From: Desulfobulbaceae bacterium
GTDB taxonomy: Bacteria; Desulfobacterota; Desulfobulbia; Desulfobulbales; Desulfocapsaceae
DNA: 64,000 nt
Direction of reading: 5' to 3'
Assembly: GCA_026988015.1 (NCBI GenBank)
Contig: JALSMA010000078.1
Span: 1-64,000 of the forward strand
The translations under genes were made by a program, and so were the position numbers. The notes below the pieces were generated by a model, which was not told the origin of the DNA, searched no databases, and saw only the letters and a program-made list of their open reading frames with translations. Positions 26,884-35,033 of the stretch are shown one piece after another; position 1 is the first letter of the stretch; the number at the start of each line of letters is the position of its first letter.

Positions 26884-29304
26884 ATGAATAAAACCAGCAA
26901 TCAACTTGATACCGTATTCCAAGAAGTAACTGAATATTTTCATGATATTCCTAAAATCACTGTCACCCCAGGCGATGGTAATCCGCCGGAACAGTACACA
27001 GTTACTTACGCCATAAAAGGACTCTGCAAAGAAAGTGGCGGGGATGTTTATTCCTGCAATAATCATGTTATCTCCGTTTCGCTCCCATTTGGTTTCCCTC
27101 ACTTCCCACCAAACTGTCTTCCCGAGAGCCCCACCTTTCACCCGGATTTTGACTCCTCGGCCATCTGTATAGGAGATATATGGGAATCTGACAAATCAAT
27201 AATCTCCCTTATTCTTCATATTGGGAAGATGGTCGCAGGAGAAGTCTACTCAAAAACCAACGCCTTCAATGAAGAAGCAGCGAAGTGGTACAGAGCTAAC
27301 AGCGACCAGCTCCCCTTTGACAGCGTTGATTTTGAAAAGGATCCTGTCCCACAAGCAGTACCAGAAGTTGCAAAAGAAACCGAGCTCGACAGCATCGACA
27401 CCCTTGACGACAGTGATTTTGGTGCCTCTTTCACTCTCGAAGATACCCCGGCTCCTGCTAATGAAATTGATGTTGACCGTCTCCGTATTATTGCAAAACA
27501 AAAGAGATTCCAGGCGCTGTCGAGAGAATTGCAGACCATCAGTGAACCCTTCGAGGGGAGAACAGAACTCGAACAGCAGGTACAGACAGCCATGGATCAG
27601 GCCATGGCACTCTTCAGTGAAGCAAACACTCTGGAGCATGAGGGAAACCAGCAAGGAGCAATGGAGAAGTATAATGCCATTGAAAATCTAGTCTCTGACT
27701 ACCCGATGCTTCATGAGTCCAAGGAGAGAGTACAACAAGCCTTTGACCTCCTCGGTGACTGGCTTCCCGGTAACAATAAAGACAACGAAACCAGCCAGGA
27801 AAAAGAACCCGCTAGCTCTGGCTCTGAAAAATCCGGTGGCAGTTCCGCCAAACGGACATTTTTCGAAGAAACCAAGGCTGCAAGTAAAAAATGGTTTCTC
27901 GTGGCTCTTGGGGGGGGCACCATTGCCCTCATTGTTACTCTTACCTTCACCTATTTCTCCCTGGGTTCCAATCTCCATAAAGCCCAAAAGAGGTTTGGGG
28001 AATGCCAGGCACTGCTTGATGCCAATGACTTTTTTGGAGCTCAGAAAAAATGCGACGAGGCCCTCAGCCTGACAAAAGAAGTACGAATGGTGAAACAGGA
28101 CGAGAAGGATGAACTATCCCGTAACATTCGCATCCTTTTGTCTTCTCCCAAGCTCCGCCAGGGACTCACCGGAAAGATCATTCTCAATGGAAAGTACGTT
28201 ACCAAGGACACCAAAAAACTAGTCCTGGCCTTCCACAAGGCAAAGAAAAACGGGGATTCTTTTTATAAAAAAGAACTCTGGAACGAAGCGGTCAACAGCT
28301 ATACAAAAGCCCTGAACATTGCCCAAAAGACAACTTTCATTGATGCGCCAATCCTTGCCGAGGTTCATCAGAAAATGTCACGCTCACAGTTCAACAGTAT
28401 CATGCAGGCCGGTGAACGATACCTAGCCACTTCCGACTGGGAGGGTGCCACTAAGCAATTCGAGAAGGCTCTTGAACTTGCCAAAGATACCCCCCACGTC
28501 CTCTCGGAAGACATAACCCAACTGGAACTACTCTCCAATCAATCAAAATTTAATACTCTCAGGGATCTGGGTCACAAGGCCTTCAACTCTGGTGACTGGA
28601 GCGATGCTCTCAAAAATTACCAACTCGCCCTTGAGCTTGTCAAAAAACTAAACCTCGGCAAATCAGACACCATATCCAACCTGCACGAAAACATCGCAAA
28701 GACTCAAATATACATGACCATTGAAAAGGGGAAAAAGGCCTTTGCTGCAGCTGAATGGGACGATGTCATTGAGCAGTACGAAAAGGCAATTCTATTGCTT
28801 GAGGAAAACTCCAAACTGCTGAGCAAAATCAACACCAAGGAGAGTAGAGTCAAGCTGTCAAGAATCATGCTCCACGCCGCTATCATCAAAGACAAACAGG
28901 ATGCTGCCAAGTTTCTCAAGTCAGAAGAGTACCCGTCAGCCATTGAAAAATTAAGAAATATCCAGTCTTCCATTAAAAACAGCCAGTTTACTGAGATGCC
29001 TGAGTTTCAGACTATCCTCCACGAAATCGCAGCACAGATCAAAAGTGCTGAAAAACAGGCCATGCTGGTTGAACAGACCAGATACCTCACGAATAATTTC
29101 GAAAAATTATTTCTCAAGCACTACCCCGCAGCAAGACGATCCATACTCAGCGCGCCAAAGGTGGAATATCTTAAAAATATCGGCGACAAACTCCTCTTCA
29201 GGATGCAGTGTACCGAAACCGCTGGTGGTCGCCCGCTACGCCTTCAGATGGATTACCTCTACTCACCTGCCACAGGAGCCTGGAACTTTTATGCTGAAGA
29301 ATAA
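26884..29304 (+). CDS. E2/UBC-fold, single-pass membrane protein with TPR repeats
   Basis: An 806-residue protein whose first ~140 residues read as a ubiquitin-conjugating-enzyme fold. The strand LPFGFPHFPPN precedes FHPDFDSSAICIGDIW, which matches the E2 HPN/active-site block: His86-Pro87-Asp88, then Cys95 in the catalytic position, then Trp100. The C-terminal helix start NAFNEEAAKWY corresponds to the E2 PLNxEAA-Y motif. A linker of about 200 residues, rich in acidic, Ser and Gln segments, leads to one membrane helix (about 338-358) preceded by Lys-Lys, so the E2 part should be cytoplasmic and the rest periplasmic. The outer part has four TPR-like units of about 53 residues (near 458, 512, 564 and 617), for example GDWSDALKNYQLALEL. 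The ATG at 26884 is chosen over the GTG at 26836, as a minimal, not certain, start. No E1, ubiquitin-like or E3 gene is seen in the window. Function unknown. Confidence 0.8.
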   Translation: MNKTSNQLDTVFQEVTEYFHDIPKITVTPGDGNPPEQYTVTYAIKGLCKESGGDVYSCNNHVISVSLPFGFPHFPPNCLPESPTFHPDFDSSAICIGDIWESDKSIISLILHIGKMVAGEVYSKTNAFNEEAAKWYRANSDQLPFDSVDFEKDPVPQAVPEVAKETELDSIDTLDDSDFGASFTLEDTPAPANEIDVDRLRIIAKQKRFQALSRELQTISEPFEGRTELEQQVQTAMDQAMALFSEANTLEHEGNQQGAMEKYNAIENLVSDYPMLHESKERVQQAFDLLGDWLPGNNKDNETSQEKEPASSGSEKSGGSSAKRTFFEETKAASKKWFLVALGGGTIALIVTLTFTYFSLGSNLHKAQKRFGECQALLDANDFFGAQKKCDEALSLTKEVRMVKQDEKDELSRNIRILLSSPKLRQGLTGKIILNGKYVTKDTKKLVLAFHKAKKNGDSFYKKELWNEAVNSYTKALNIAQKTTFIDAPILAEVHQKMSRSQFNSIMQAGERYLATSDWEGATKQFEKALELAKDTPHVLSEDITQLELLSNQSKFNTLRDLGHKAFNSGDWSDALKNYQLALELVKKLNLGKSDTISNLHENIAKTQIYMTIEKGKKAFAAAEWDDVIEQYEKAILLLEENSKLLSKINTKESRVKLSRIMLHAAIIKDKQDAAKFLKSEEYPSAIEKLRNIQSSIKNSQFTEMPEFQTILHEIAAQIKSAEKQAMLVEQTRYLTNNFEKLFLKHYPAARRSILSAPKVEYLKNIGDKLLFRMQCTETAGGRPLRLQMDYLYSPATGAWNFYAEE

Positions 29305-29337
29305 AAGCTGACCACAGCCGATTCTTTTATTCTTCAG
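29294..29337 (+). repeat. 14-base-pair inverted repeat overlapping the E2-fold stop codon
   Basis: CTGAAGAATAAAAG (29294-29307) and CTTTTATTCTTCAG (29324-29337) are perfect complements around a 16-base loop; the TAA stop (29302-29304) is inside the left arm. The stem is AT-rich with no T run after it, so it may be a 3' end structure rather than a classical terminator. Confidence 0.6.
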
Positions 29338-29358
29338 TCAGCACGTCAGACACTTGCA

Positions 29359-29589
29359 TTAATGGTGATGGTGGTGTCCATGTCCGTCATCTTTCGCCCC
29401 TCCTGCAGCATTCAGCGCTGTTTGCAGATATCTGGTCACTTCTTCCATTGCAGCACAGGCCTTCTCCAGACTTGAACACACTTCCGGGTCATCAATCTGA
29501 TCTGCCCACTTCCTGCACTCCTGCGTATGCCCCTGGTTATGTTCAATCCAGTGGGGTAATAACACCTGTAGTTTCTCCAATTGACCCAT
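29359..29589 (-). CDS. Small protein with His-rich C-terminus
   Basis: 76 residues, mostly helical, ending in DDGHGHHHHH, which is a likely metal (nickel, zinc or cobalt) binding tail. Three Cys occur in the helical part (one in CRKWAD and two in VCSSLEKACA). The ribosome-binding site GGAGGG sits before the ATG. It is downstream of cooT on the same strand with a 258-base structured gap. A role as nickel storage or delivery for an enzyme such as CO dehydrogenase or hydrogenase is an inference. Confidence 0.65.
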   Translation of the reverse strand: MGQLEKLQVLLPHWIEHNQGHTQECRKWADQIDDPEVCSSLEKACAAMEEVTRYLQTALNAAGGAKDDGHGHHHHH

Positions 29590-29627
29590 ACACCTTTCCC
29601 TCCATTCCAGTTTTTTTCTAAATCCGT

Positions 29628-29747
29628 CACAGCATTGTAATGTGGCTGTGCGACATATTGAGTTTTCTCTCCTGAAAAAACACTCAGAACCAGGTCTAAC
29701 GTTTTACTCTCCTCCCTGGGGTGCGTTGGAGGGTAATTTATCCTGGT
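29628..29747 (-). ncRNA. Candidate structured RNA between cooT and the His-rich gene
   Basis: On the minus strand a 6-bp stem ACCAGG/CCTGGT (29742-29747 with 29689-29694) encloses CCCTCC/GGGAGG (29728-29733 with 29711-29716). Downstream are an 8-bp hairpin with AGGA loop (29662-29681) and CACAGC/GCTGTG (29628-29650). It lies in the leader of the His-rich gene. A regulatory element or terminator for cooT is possible. I do not recognise a known riboswitch class. Confidence 0.35.
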
Positions 29748-29847
29748 CAGAGCCTGCCCGTAAATGCTCACTCTTAACTCTCCGTTGCTATGAGCAGTAG
29801 CCCTTGCGATTCGAGTTAGAGAAAAAAGTCTCATCAATGGCCAGACA

Positions 29848-30039
29848 CTAGTTCTTTTCTAAAAACACTTTTCCACCAAGAAAATCAATGGAAACGACTG
29901 TTACATCAGCTACAAATTTTGGTTCCTCGAAGAATGTCTCAACCTCGACTCCTCCATCTCTGACACCAAGCCGGGTAACACTTTCCATAACCAACTCATC
30001 CTCTTCTGGCCCGTGAACCAGTACACTCATCTGACACAT
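29848..30039 (-). CDS. cooT: CooT family nickel-binding protein
   Basis: 63 residues starting with MCQMSVLV, where Cys2 is the nickel ligand known in the CooT family. The rest (EDELVMESVTRLGVRDGGV, then FVADVTVVSIDFLGGKVFLE) is the small beta domain of the family. CooT delivers nickel during carbon monoxide dehydrogenase maturation in characterised members, but the family is wider. GAGAGGGAAAT precedes the ATG. It follows kdsD after 9 bases and lies upstream of the His-rich gene. Confidence 0.85.
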   Translation of the reverse strand: MCQMSVLVHGPEEDELVMESVTRLGVRDGGVEVETFFEEPKFVADVTVVSIDFLGGKVFLEKN

Positions 30040-30048
30040 ATTTCCCTC

Positions 30049-31020
30049 TCAAACCAAAAACCTGAATTCACCTTTTCCCAGGAGATCATGGAGATGCAAA
30101 ATACCTATCATCTCTCCCCCTCCACCGACAATCGGTAAAATCGTTATTTCATGCTGCTGCATGATACTCAAGGCATCAACGGCCTGCATGGAATCGCTTA
30201 TGGTGACAGGCCCTGCGGTCATCAGGTCATCAACCATGATACTTTTCAGCTCACACCCCTCAGCAACCGCACGTCTCACATCACCATCTGTTATAATACC
30301 CTCCACCTTTCGTAAACGGTCAATAATCAATACAGCGCCGATATTTTCACGATTGAGTACACCGACTGCATCTGCTACTGTGGTACCATGTTCAACACTG
30401 GGGACAGCATCCCCTTTGAGCATAACTTCACTGACATTTACCTTCAACCGATCCCCAAGGCTCCCCCCGGGGTGGTTTTCACGAAAATCTGAGGCCTGGA
30501 ACTGCTTACGTCTGAGAAGGACCACTGCAAGGGCATCGCCCATGGCAAGTGTTGCTGTAGTACTCGCAGTAGGAGCGAGTCCCAGTGGACAGGCCTCTTT
30601 GGGTACTCCAATATCAAGTACAATGTCACTGGCCCTCGCCAGGGTTGAGTCACTTCCGCCAGTCATAGCGATTATAGCAGTTCCTCTTTTTTTCAAACTC
30701 ACCAACAGACCATTAAGCTCAGTTGTCTCCCCTGAATACGAAATAGCAACAACCACATCGGAAGGAATAACCATACCGAGATCACCATGCATGGCCTCCA
30801 CAGGATGGAGGAAAAACGAGGGGGTACCTGTTGAATTCAATGTTGCCGATATCTTCTGGCCGATAATCCCGGATTTCCCAATACCTGTGATAACAAGCCT
30901 GCTCGGGCAGGAAAGAATTGTCTCAACCGCCTGATTAAATTCTTCACCAATCCTCTCCCTTACCGCGGCCAGGCCCTGCTCCTCTATGGCCAGAACCTTT
31001 CTGGCATCTTCAATGGACAT
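30049..31020 (-). CDS. kdsD: Arabinose-5-phosphate isomerase
   Basis: A 323-residue enzyme that makes arabinose-5-phosphate, the precursor of Kdo in lipopolysaccharide. The SIS domain (about residues 30-170) contains ITGIGKSGIIGQKISATLNSTG and the YSGETTEL motif. Two CBS domains follow (about 205-320), with MLKGDAVPSVEHGTTVADAV and DDLMTAGPVTISDSMQAVDA. AGGAG precedes the ATG. It begins a transcript that includes cooT. Confidence 0.95.
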   Translation of the reverse strand: MSIEDARKVLAIEEQGLAAVRERIGEEFNQAVETILSCPSRLVITGIGKSGIIGQKISATLNSTGTPSFFLHPVEAMHGDLGMVIPSDVVVAISYSGETTELNGLLVSLKKRGTAIIAMTGGSDSTLARASDIVLDIGVPKEACPLGLAPTASTTATLAMGDALAVVLLRRKQFQASDFRENHPGGSLGDRLKVNVSEVMLKGDAVPSVEHGTTVADAVGVLNRENIGAVLIIDRLRKVEGIITDGDVRRAVAEGCELKSIMVDDLMTAGPVTISDSMQAVDALSIMQQHEITILPIVGGGGEMIGILHLHDLLGKGEFRFLV

Positions 31021-31159
31021 ACTGTTTACGCTCCTGCAAAATTAATCAATCCAACCTTCTTCCAGCCGATGCGACCGAGGTTATTTCCTAAAGTAATCAC
31101 TCTGTAAAATTCAGCAATCTGCTTTTAACCTGTATCTGTGGTCAGTTTTGTGTTTATCC

Positions 31160-31188
31160 TTGACAACCATCTATTTCAGCGTCATATT
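31160..31188 (+). promoter_or_regulatory. Predicted sigma-70 promoter of metK
   Basis: TTGACA (31160-31165) is followed after 17 bases by CATATT (31183-31188). It lies about 105 bases upstream of the metK start, leaving a leader of about 100 bases in which I see no riboswitch. Confidence 0.6.
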
Positions 31189-31292
31189 AACAAGTTTCAC
31201 CAAATACTTTTCAGCATGAATAGCAGAGATTATCATATTCTTCCACAATTTTCATTGCTGCTTATAACTTGTCCATTTAACGGAGATTTTCC

Positions 31293-32456
31293 ATGTCAAA
31301 CCACATGTTCACCTCTGAGTCAGTTTCAGAGGGGCACCCAGATAAAGTAGCAGACCAGATATCCGATGCCATTCTTGATTCCATTCTCAAACAGGACCCG
31401 GCGGGTCGAGTTGCCTGTGAGACCATGGTCACCACTGGTATGGCCATTATCGCTGGTGAAATTACCACCAATGCCTGGGTTGATATGCCTGAAGTTGTAC
31501 GTCAGACTATAAAAGAAATTGGTTATAACTCATCCGAAATGGGGTTTGACTGGCAATCCTGTGCAGTACTTACCTCCATTGACAAACAATCCACAGATAT
31601 AGCCATGGGCGTTGATGAAGGAAGCGGCATGGATCTCAATCAAGGTGCAGGTGATCAAGGCCTTATGTTTGGATACGCGTGCGACGAGACAAGGGTTCTC
31701 ATGCCCATGCCCATCACCTACTCTCATCGTCTTGTAAAAGCCCAGGCTGATGTCCGCAAATCAGGCAAGCTTTCCTGGCTACGCCCAGATGCAAAAAGTC
31801 AGGTCACCATTGAATACCAGGACAACAAACCCAAACGTATTGAAGCTGTTGTTCTCTCCACTCAACATGACGAATCAGTCAGCCACAAAGACCTTGAACA
31901 AGGTGTAATGGAGCTTATCGTTAAGCCCACCCTTCCCGCTGATATGGTCGATGAGAATACTAAATATTTCATTAATCCCACCGGACGTTTTGTAATTGGT
32001 GGACCAGTTGGAGACTGCGGCCTCACCGGGAGGAAAATTATTGTCGACACCTACGGCGGCAGAGGTTCCCATGGAGGCGGAGCCTTTTCTGGAAAGGATC
32101 CCTCCAAGGTAGACCGTTCTTCCGCCTATATGGGCCGTTATGTTGCCAAAAATATTGTAGCTGCAGGGATTGCTTCTGAGATTGAGGTTCAGATTGCCTA
32201 TGCCATAGGCATTTCACAGCCTGTATCCATTAACGTAAATAGTTTTGGAACCGGTAAAATTGAGGATTCCGCAATTATCGGACTTATCAGCCGCAACTTT
32301 GACCTGCGTCCCAAAGCCATTGTTCAGCAGCTGAATCTTCTCCGTCCCATCTATCGGGCCACCGCAGCCTATGGCCATTTTGGAAGAGAGCTTGATGATT
32401 TCACCTGGGAGCGTACTGATAAGGCAGAAATCCTTAAAAGTGATGCCGGAATCTAA
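31293..32456 (+). CDS. metK: S-adenosylmethionine synthetase
   Basis: A 387-residue enzyme forming S-adenosylmethionine from ATP and methionine. Motifs include [20 protein letters not shown] at the N-terminus, [13 protein letters not shown], the phosphate loop [20 protein letters not shown] and FDLRPKAI near the C-terminus. CGGAG sits upstream of the ATG. It is followed by ahcY after 38 bases, an operon that recycles the product of methyl transfer. Confidence 0.97.
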   Translation: MSNHMFTSESVSEGHPDKVADQISDAILDSILKQDPAGRVACETMVTTGMAIIAGEITTNAWVDMPEVVRQTIKEIGYNSSEMGFDWQSCAVLTSIDKQSTDIAMGVDEGSGMDLNQGAGDQGLMFGYACDETRVLMPMPITYSHRLVKAQADVRKSGKLSWLRPDAKSQVTIEYQDNKPKRIEAVVLSTQHDESVSHKDLEQGVMELIVKPTLPADMVDENTKYFINPTGRFVIGGPVGDCGLTGRKIIVDTYGGRGSHGGGAFSGKDPSKVDRSSAYMGRYVAKNIVAAGIASEIEVQIAYAIGISQPVSINVNSFGTGKIEDSAIIGLISRNFDLRPKAIVQQLNLLRPIYRATAAYGHFGRELDDFTWERTDKAEILKSDAGI

Positions 32457-32494
32457 CTGTTTACAAAACCTACAACTACAAGGAAATACATTTT

Positions 32495-33781
32495 ATGAGT
32501 GATTACAAAGTTGCCGATATGTCCCTTGCTGCATGGGGAAGAGAAGAAGTAAAAATTGCAGAGACTGAAATGCCTGGTCTTATGTCACTTCGAGAAGAGT
32601 ATAAAGAGAGCCAGCCATTAAAAGGGGCCCGAATCGCCGGCTGTCTTCACATGACTATTCAGACTGCAGTCCTTATGGAAACTCTTATAGATCTCGGTGC
32701 TGAAATCCGCTGGTCCTCCTGTAATATTTTTTCTACACAGGATCATGCCGCCGCCGCAATGGCAAAAGCTGGCATACCGACATTTGCATGGAAAGGAGAA
32801 TCTGAAGAAGAGTTCTGGTGGTGTATTGATCAGACCATTTTTGGTCCTGATGGATGGCGACCCAATATGATCCTTGACGATGGCGGAGATCTTACCCTCA
32901 TCATGCACGACAAGTACAAAGACGAGATGAAAAATATTAAAGGGATATCTGAAGAGACAACCACAGGTGTTCACCGTCTCAACGAGATGGCACGTGACGG
33001 AAAATTGATGTGTCCTTCTTTTAACGTTAACGACTCCGTCACAAAATCAAAATTTGACAACCTCTACGGTTGCCGTGAATCGCTGATTGACGGCATCAAG
33101 CGTGCAACTGATGTAATGATTGCAGGAAAAAATGCGGTGGTTGTTGGTTATGGCGATGTTGGTAAAGGTTGCGCTCAGGCGCTTCGTGGCATGGGAGCAA
33201 TTGTCTATGTGACAGAGGTTGATCCAATCTGCGCCCTTCAAGCCTCAATGGAAGGTTACAGAGTTGTCACCATGGACGAGATAGCCTCAACAGGTAATAT
33301 ATATGTTACCTGTACTGGCAATCTCAATGTCATAACCAGATCCCATATGGAACAGATGCCAGATGAGGCCATTGTCTGCAATATTGGTCACTTTGACTCT
33401 GAGATTGACATTGCAGGTATTAAAGACCTTAAGTGGGAGAACATCAAACCTCAGGTTGACCATGTTGTTTTTCCAGACGGCAAGAAAATAATCGTACTTG
33501 CTGAAGGACGCTTGGTTAACCTCGGTTGTGCCACTGGTCATCCAAGTTTTGTCATGAGTAACTCATTCACCAATCAGGTTCTTGCTCAAATGGAACTCTG
33601 GCAGAACTCCTCGGCCTACGAGAATCAGGTGTATTTCCTGCCTAAACATCTTGACGAGAAAGTGGCTCGCCTTCACCTGGAAAAGATCGGTGTACACCTC
33701 ACCACCATGAGCCAGGAGCAGGCAGATTACATAGGTGTCCCTGTAGAGGGGCCCTACAAACCTGAATACTACCGCTACTAA
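32495..33781 (+). CDS. ahcY: Adenosylhomocysteinase
   Basis: A 428-residue NAD-dependent hydrolase of S-adenosylhomocysteine to homocysteine and adenosine. Motifs: [19 protein letters not shown] near the active site, [19 protein letters not shown], the NAD-binding [18 protein letters not shown], and [17 protein letters not shown]. It ends in KPEYYRY as in the family. It is preceded by AAGGAAA and closed by a strong hairpin terminator. It completes the activated-methyl cycle started by metK. Confidence 0.97.
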   Translation: MSDYKVADMSLAAWGREEVKIAETEMPGLMSLREEYKESQPLKGARIAGCLHMTIQTAVLMETLIDLGAEIRWSSCNIFSTQDHAAAAMAKAGIPTFAWKGESEEEFWWCIDQTIFGPDGWRPNMILDDGGDLTLIMHDKYKDEMKNIKGISEETTTGVHRLNEMARDGKLMCPSFNVNDSVTKSKFDNLYGCRESLIDGIKRATDVMIAGKNAVVVGYGDVGKGCAQALRGMGAIVYVTEVDPICALQASMEGYRVVTMDEIASTGNIYVTCTGNLNVITRSHMEQMPDEAIVCNIGHFDSEIDIAGIKDLKWENIKPQVDHVVFPDGKKIIVLAEGRLVNLGCATGHPSFVMSNSFTNQVLAQMELWQNSSAYENQVYFLPKHLDEKVARLHLEKIGVHLTTMSQEQADYIGVPVEGPYKPEYYRY

Positions 33782-33823
33782 CTGGTGAACCCAGGAAAGT
33801 ACTATTTTAAAAATCCCTTTCTG

Positions 33824-33860
33824 AAACCTGTGATGCCAGGACGTATGGCTCACAGGTTTT
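33824..33860 (+). terminator. Rho-independent terminator of metK-ahcY
   Basis: AAACCTGTGATGCCA pairs with TGGCTCACAGGTTT, 14 base pairs with one bulge and a short loop, followed by TTT-ACT. It sits 43 bases after the ahcY stop and just before the convergent birA stop at 33877. Confidence 0.8.
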
Positions 33861-33876
33861 ACTCAACACCCGCTAT

Positions 33877-34629
33877 TCAGATCTCTGCCAACTGAACATC
33901 TCCTGACAGTATTTCGTGAACCCGTCCTGAGCTATCCTCGACCAGAAGCTGCCCACTGTCATCAGGTCCAAGTCCGATTCCCCTTACAAGTGTCCGCTCG
34001 CTTGTTACCCATTGCATCTCCTTACCCAGGAGTATATCCCGCAACCGCCATTCTTCTAAAATAGTTTTAAAACCAAAGGTTTCTTGGATCACAAGATGCT
34101 CAAGGAGACTTTGGTGAATCTGACGGTAGAGGTTTTGAATATCGAATTGAATTCCGCTGAGTATTTTAAGTGAGACAGCCCTTTCGCGAAGTTCTTCTGA
34201 AAACTGCATTACACTGGTATTGACATTCACCCCAAAGCCAACAACGACAAAAGAGTCCAAGTCATCACTCCCTGGTGTCGATGATTCAACCAGTATCCCT
34301 GCACACTTTTTCTGCTCACTATAAAGATCATTGGGCCATTTCAATCCAAAATCGACGCCAGGTACCTGCTGTTCAAGGCACTTGCAAAGCGCCAGACCTG
34401 CTGTAAGAGTTATTTTCGAAAATTCAATAAAAGGGAGTTTTGGACGAAGAATAGTGGAGCAGTAGAGTCCTGTTCCAGTAGGGGAAAGCCACTGTTTTCC
34501 GAGCCGACCTTTCCCTGCAGACTGTGTTGCAGCAAGAACACCAAAGCCGTGAGGTGCACCCTTTATTGCGAGCTTTACAGCATCATCATTGGTGGAGCCG
34601 GTGACTTCTTTATAAATCAGATTATCCAT
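33877..34629 (-). CDS. birA: Biotin-[acetyl-CoA-carboxylase] ligase
   Basis: A 250-residue biotin-protein ligase that attaches biotin to acceptor lysines. Motifs: GSTNDDAVKLA, the biotin/AMP loop AAGKGRLGKQW-type (SAGKGRLGKQWLSP), GLYCSTILRP and FGLKWPNDLYSEQKKCAGILVE. There is no N-terminal DNA-binding domain, so it is not a repressor. ATG at 34629 is chosen; a GTG at 34647 lies in the stem of the dsr terminator. No ribosome-binding site is near the ATG, so the start is uncertain and expression may rely on read-through from dsr. Confidence 0.9.
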   Translation of the reverse strand: MDNLIYKEVTGSTNDDAVKLAIKGAPHGFGVLAATQSAGKGRLGKQWLSPTGTGLYCSTILRPKLPFIEFSKITLTAGLALCKCLEQQVPGVDFGLKWPNDLYSEQKKCAGILVESSTPGSDDLDSFVVVGFGVNVNTSVMQFSEELRERAVSLKILSGIQFDIQNLYRQIHQSLLEHLVIQETFGFKTILEEWRLRDILLGKEMQWVTSERTLVRGIGLGPDDSGQLLVEDSSGRVHEILSGDVQLAEI

Positions 34630-34634
34630 AAACG

Positions 34635-34674
34635 AAAAAAGGTACACACTCCAGAGGAGTTATGTACCTTTTCC
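34635..34674 (-). terminator. Strong intrinsic terminator of the dsrABD operon
   Basis: AAAAGGTACA (34637-34646) and TGTACCTTTT (34663-34672) make a perfect 10-bp outer stem; inside, ACTCC pairs with GGAGT around an AGA loop. On the minus strand it ends in T6. It lies between dsrD and birA and ends the dsr transcript; the birA start is a few bases beyond it. Confidence 0.88.
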
Positions 34675-34699
34675 TAGAAAAGAATGACAGTGATAAGGG

Positions 34700-34945
34700 T
34701 TAGTTTACACCATCATCCCCCTCTTCATCCTTAATGCGTTCGGGAAGGGCATACATGGTAGTGGATCCAGAGGACCAAAACATAAGTTTCCCCTCTTTTA
34801 CCAGATCATTTGCCAGGTTTTTAATCTTACGAGGCTTGGTGTCAGGATCACATTTGTAGAAATCCTTAATGTACAGCTGTGGTTTGGGAGCTTTGGTAGC
34901 CTTCTCAAGCATTGCTGTTTTAATTTCGTCATCACTCATTCCCAT
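34700..34945 (-). CDS. dsrD: Dissimilatory sulfite reductase accessory protein DsrD
   Basis: An 81-residue winged-helix-like protein found with dsrAB in sulfate reducers and disproportionators. KAPKPQLYIKDFYKCDPDTK and KIKNLANDLVKEGKLMFWSSG fit the family. It activates DsrAB in sulfite reduction. AAGGAG precedes the ATG. Its presence points to a reductive-type Dsr system rather than an oxidative sulfur oxidiser. A hairpin separates it from dsrB. Confidence 0.95.
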   Translation of the reverse strand: MGMSDDEIKTAMLEKATKAPKPQLYIKDFYKCDPDTKPRKIKNLANDLVKEGKLMFWSSGSTTMYALPERIKDEEGDDGVN

Positions 34946-34992
34946 AATCCATACTCCTTTAGGAAGATCTTAACAAGCAAGTGACCAGAAAG

Positions 34993-35021
34993 TGCAGTCG
35001 GGAACTAATGCCCCGACTGCA
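34993..35021 (-). promoter_or_regulatory. Perfect hairpin between dsrB and dsrD
   Basis: TGCAGTCGGG (34993-35002) and CCCGACTGCA (35012-35021) form a 10-base-pair stem with a 9-base loop, 12 bases after the dsrB stop. No T run follows, so it is likelier an mRNA stabiliser or processing site than a full terminator. Confidence 0.7.
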
Positions 35022-35033
35022 GCTAGAGGTCAA

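Noticed and set aside
29436-29837. 133-codon minus-strand frame across the cooT/His-rich gap
   Set aside because: It overlaps the His-rich gene in another frame. The gap looks structured at RNA level. No motif or transposase signature can be claimed.
30161-30934. Long plus-strand frame antisense to kdsD
   Set aside because: Codon bias shadow of the real gene; the composition is Ser/Thr/Pro-rich with no recognisable motif.
31021-31292. SAM or SAH riboswitch before metK-ahcY
   Set aside because: I looked for the paired elements of known classes and found no convincing fold; only a sigma-70 promoter is supported.
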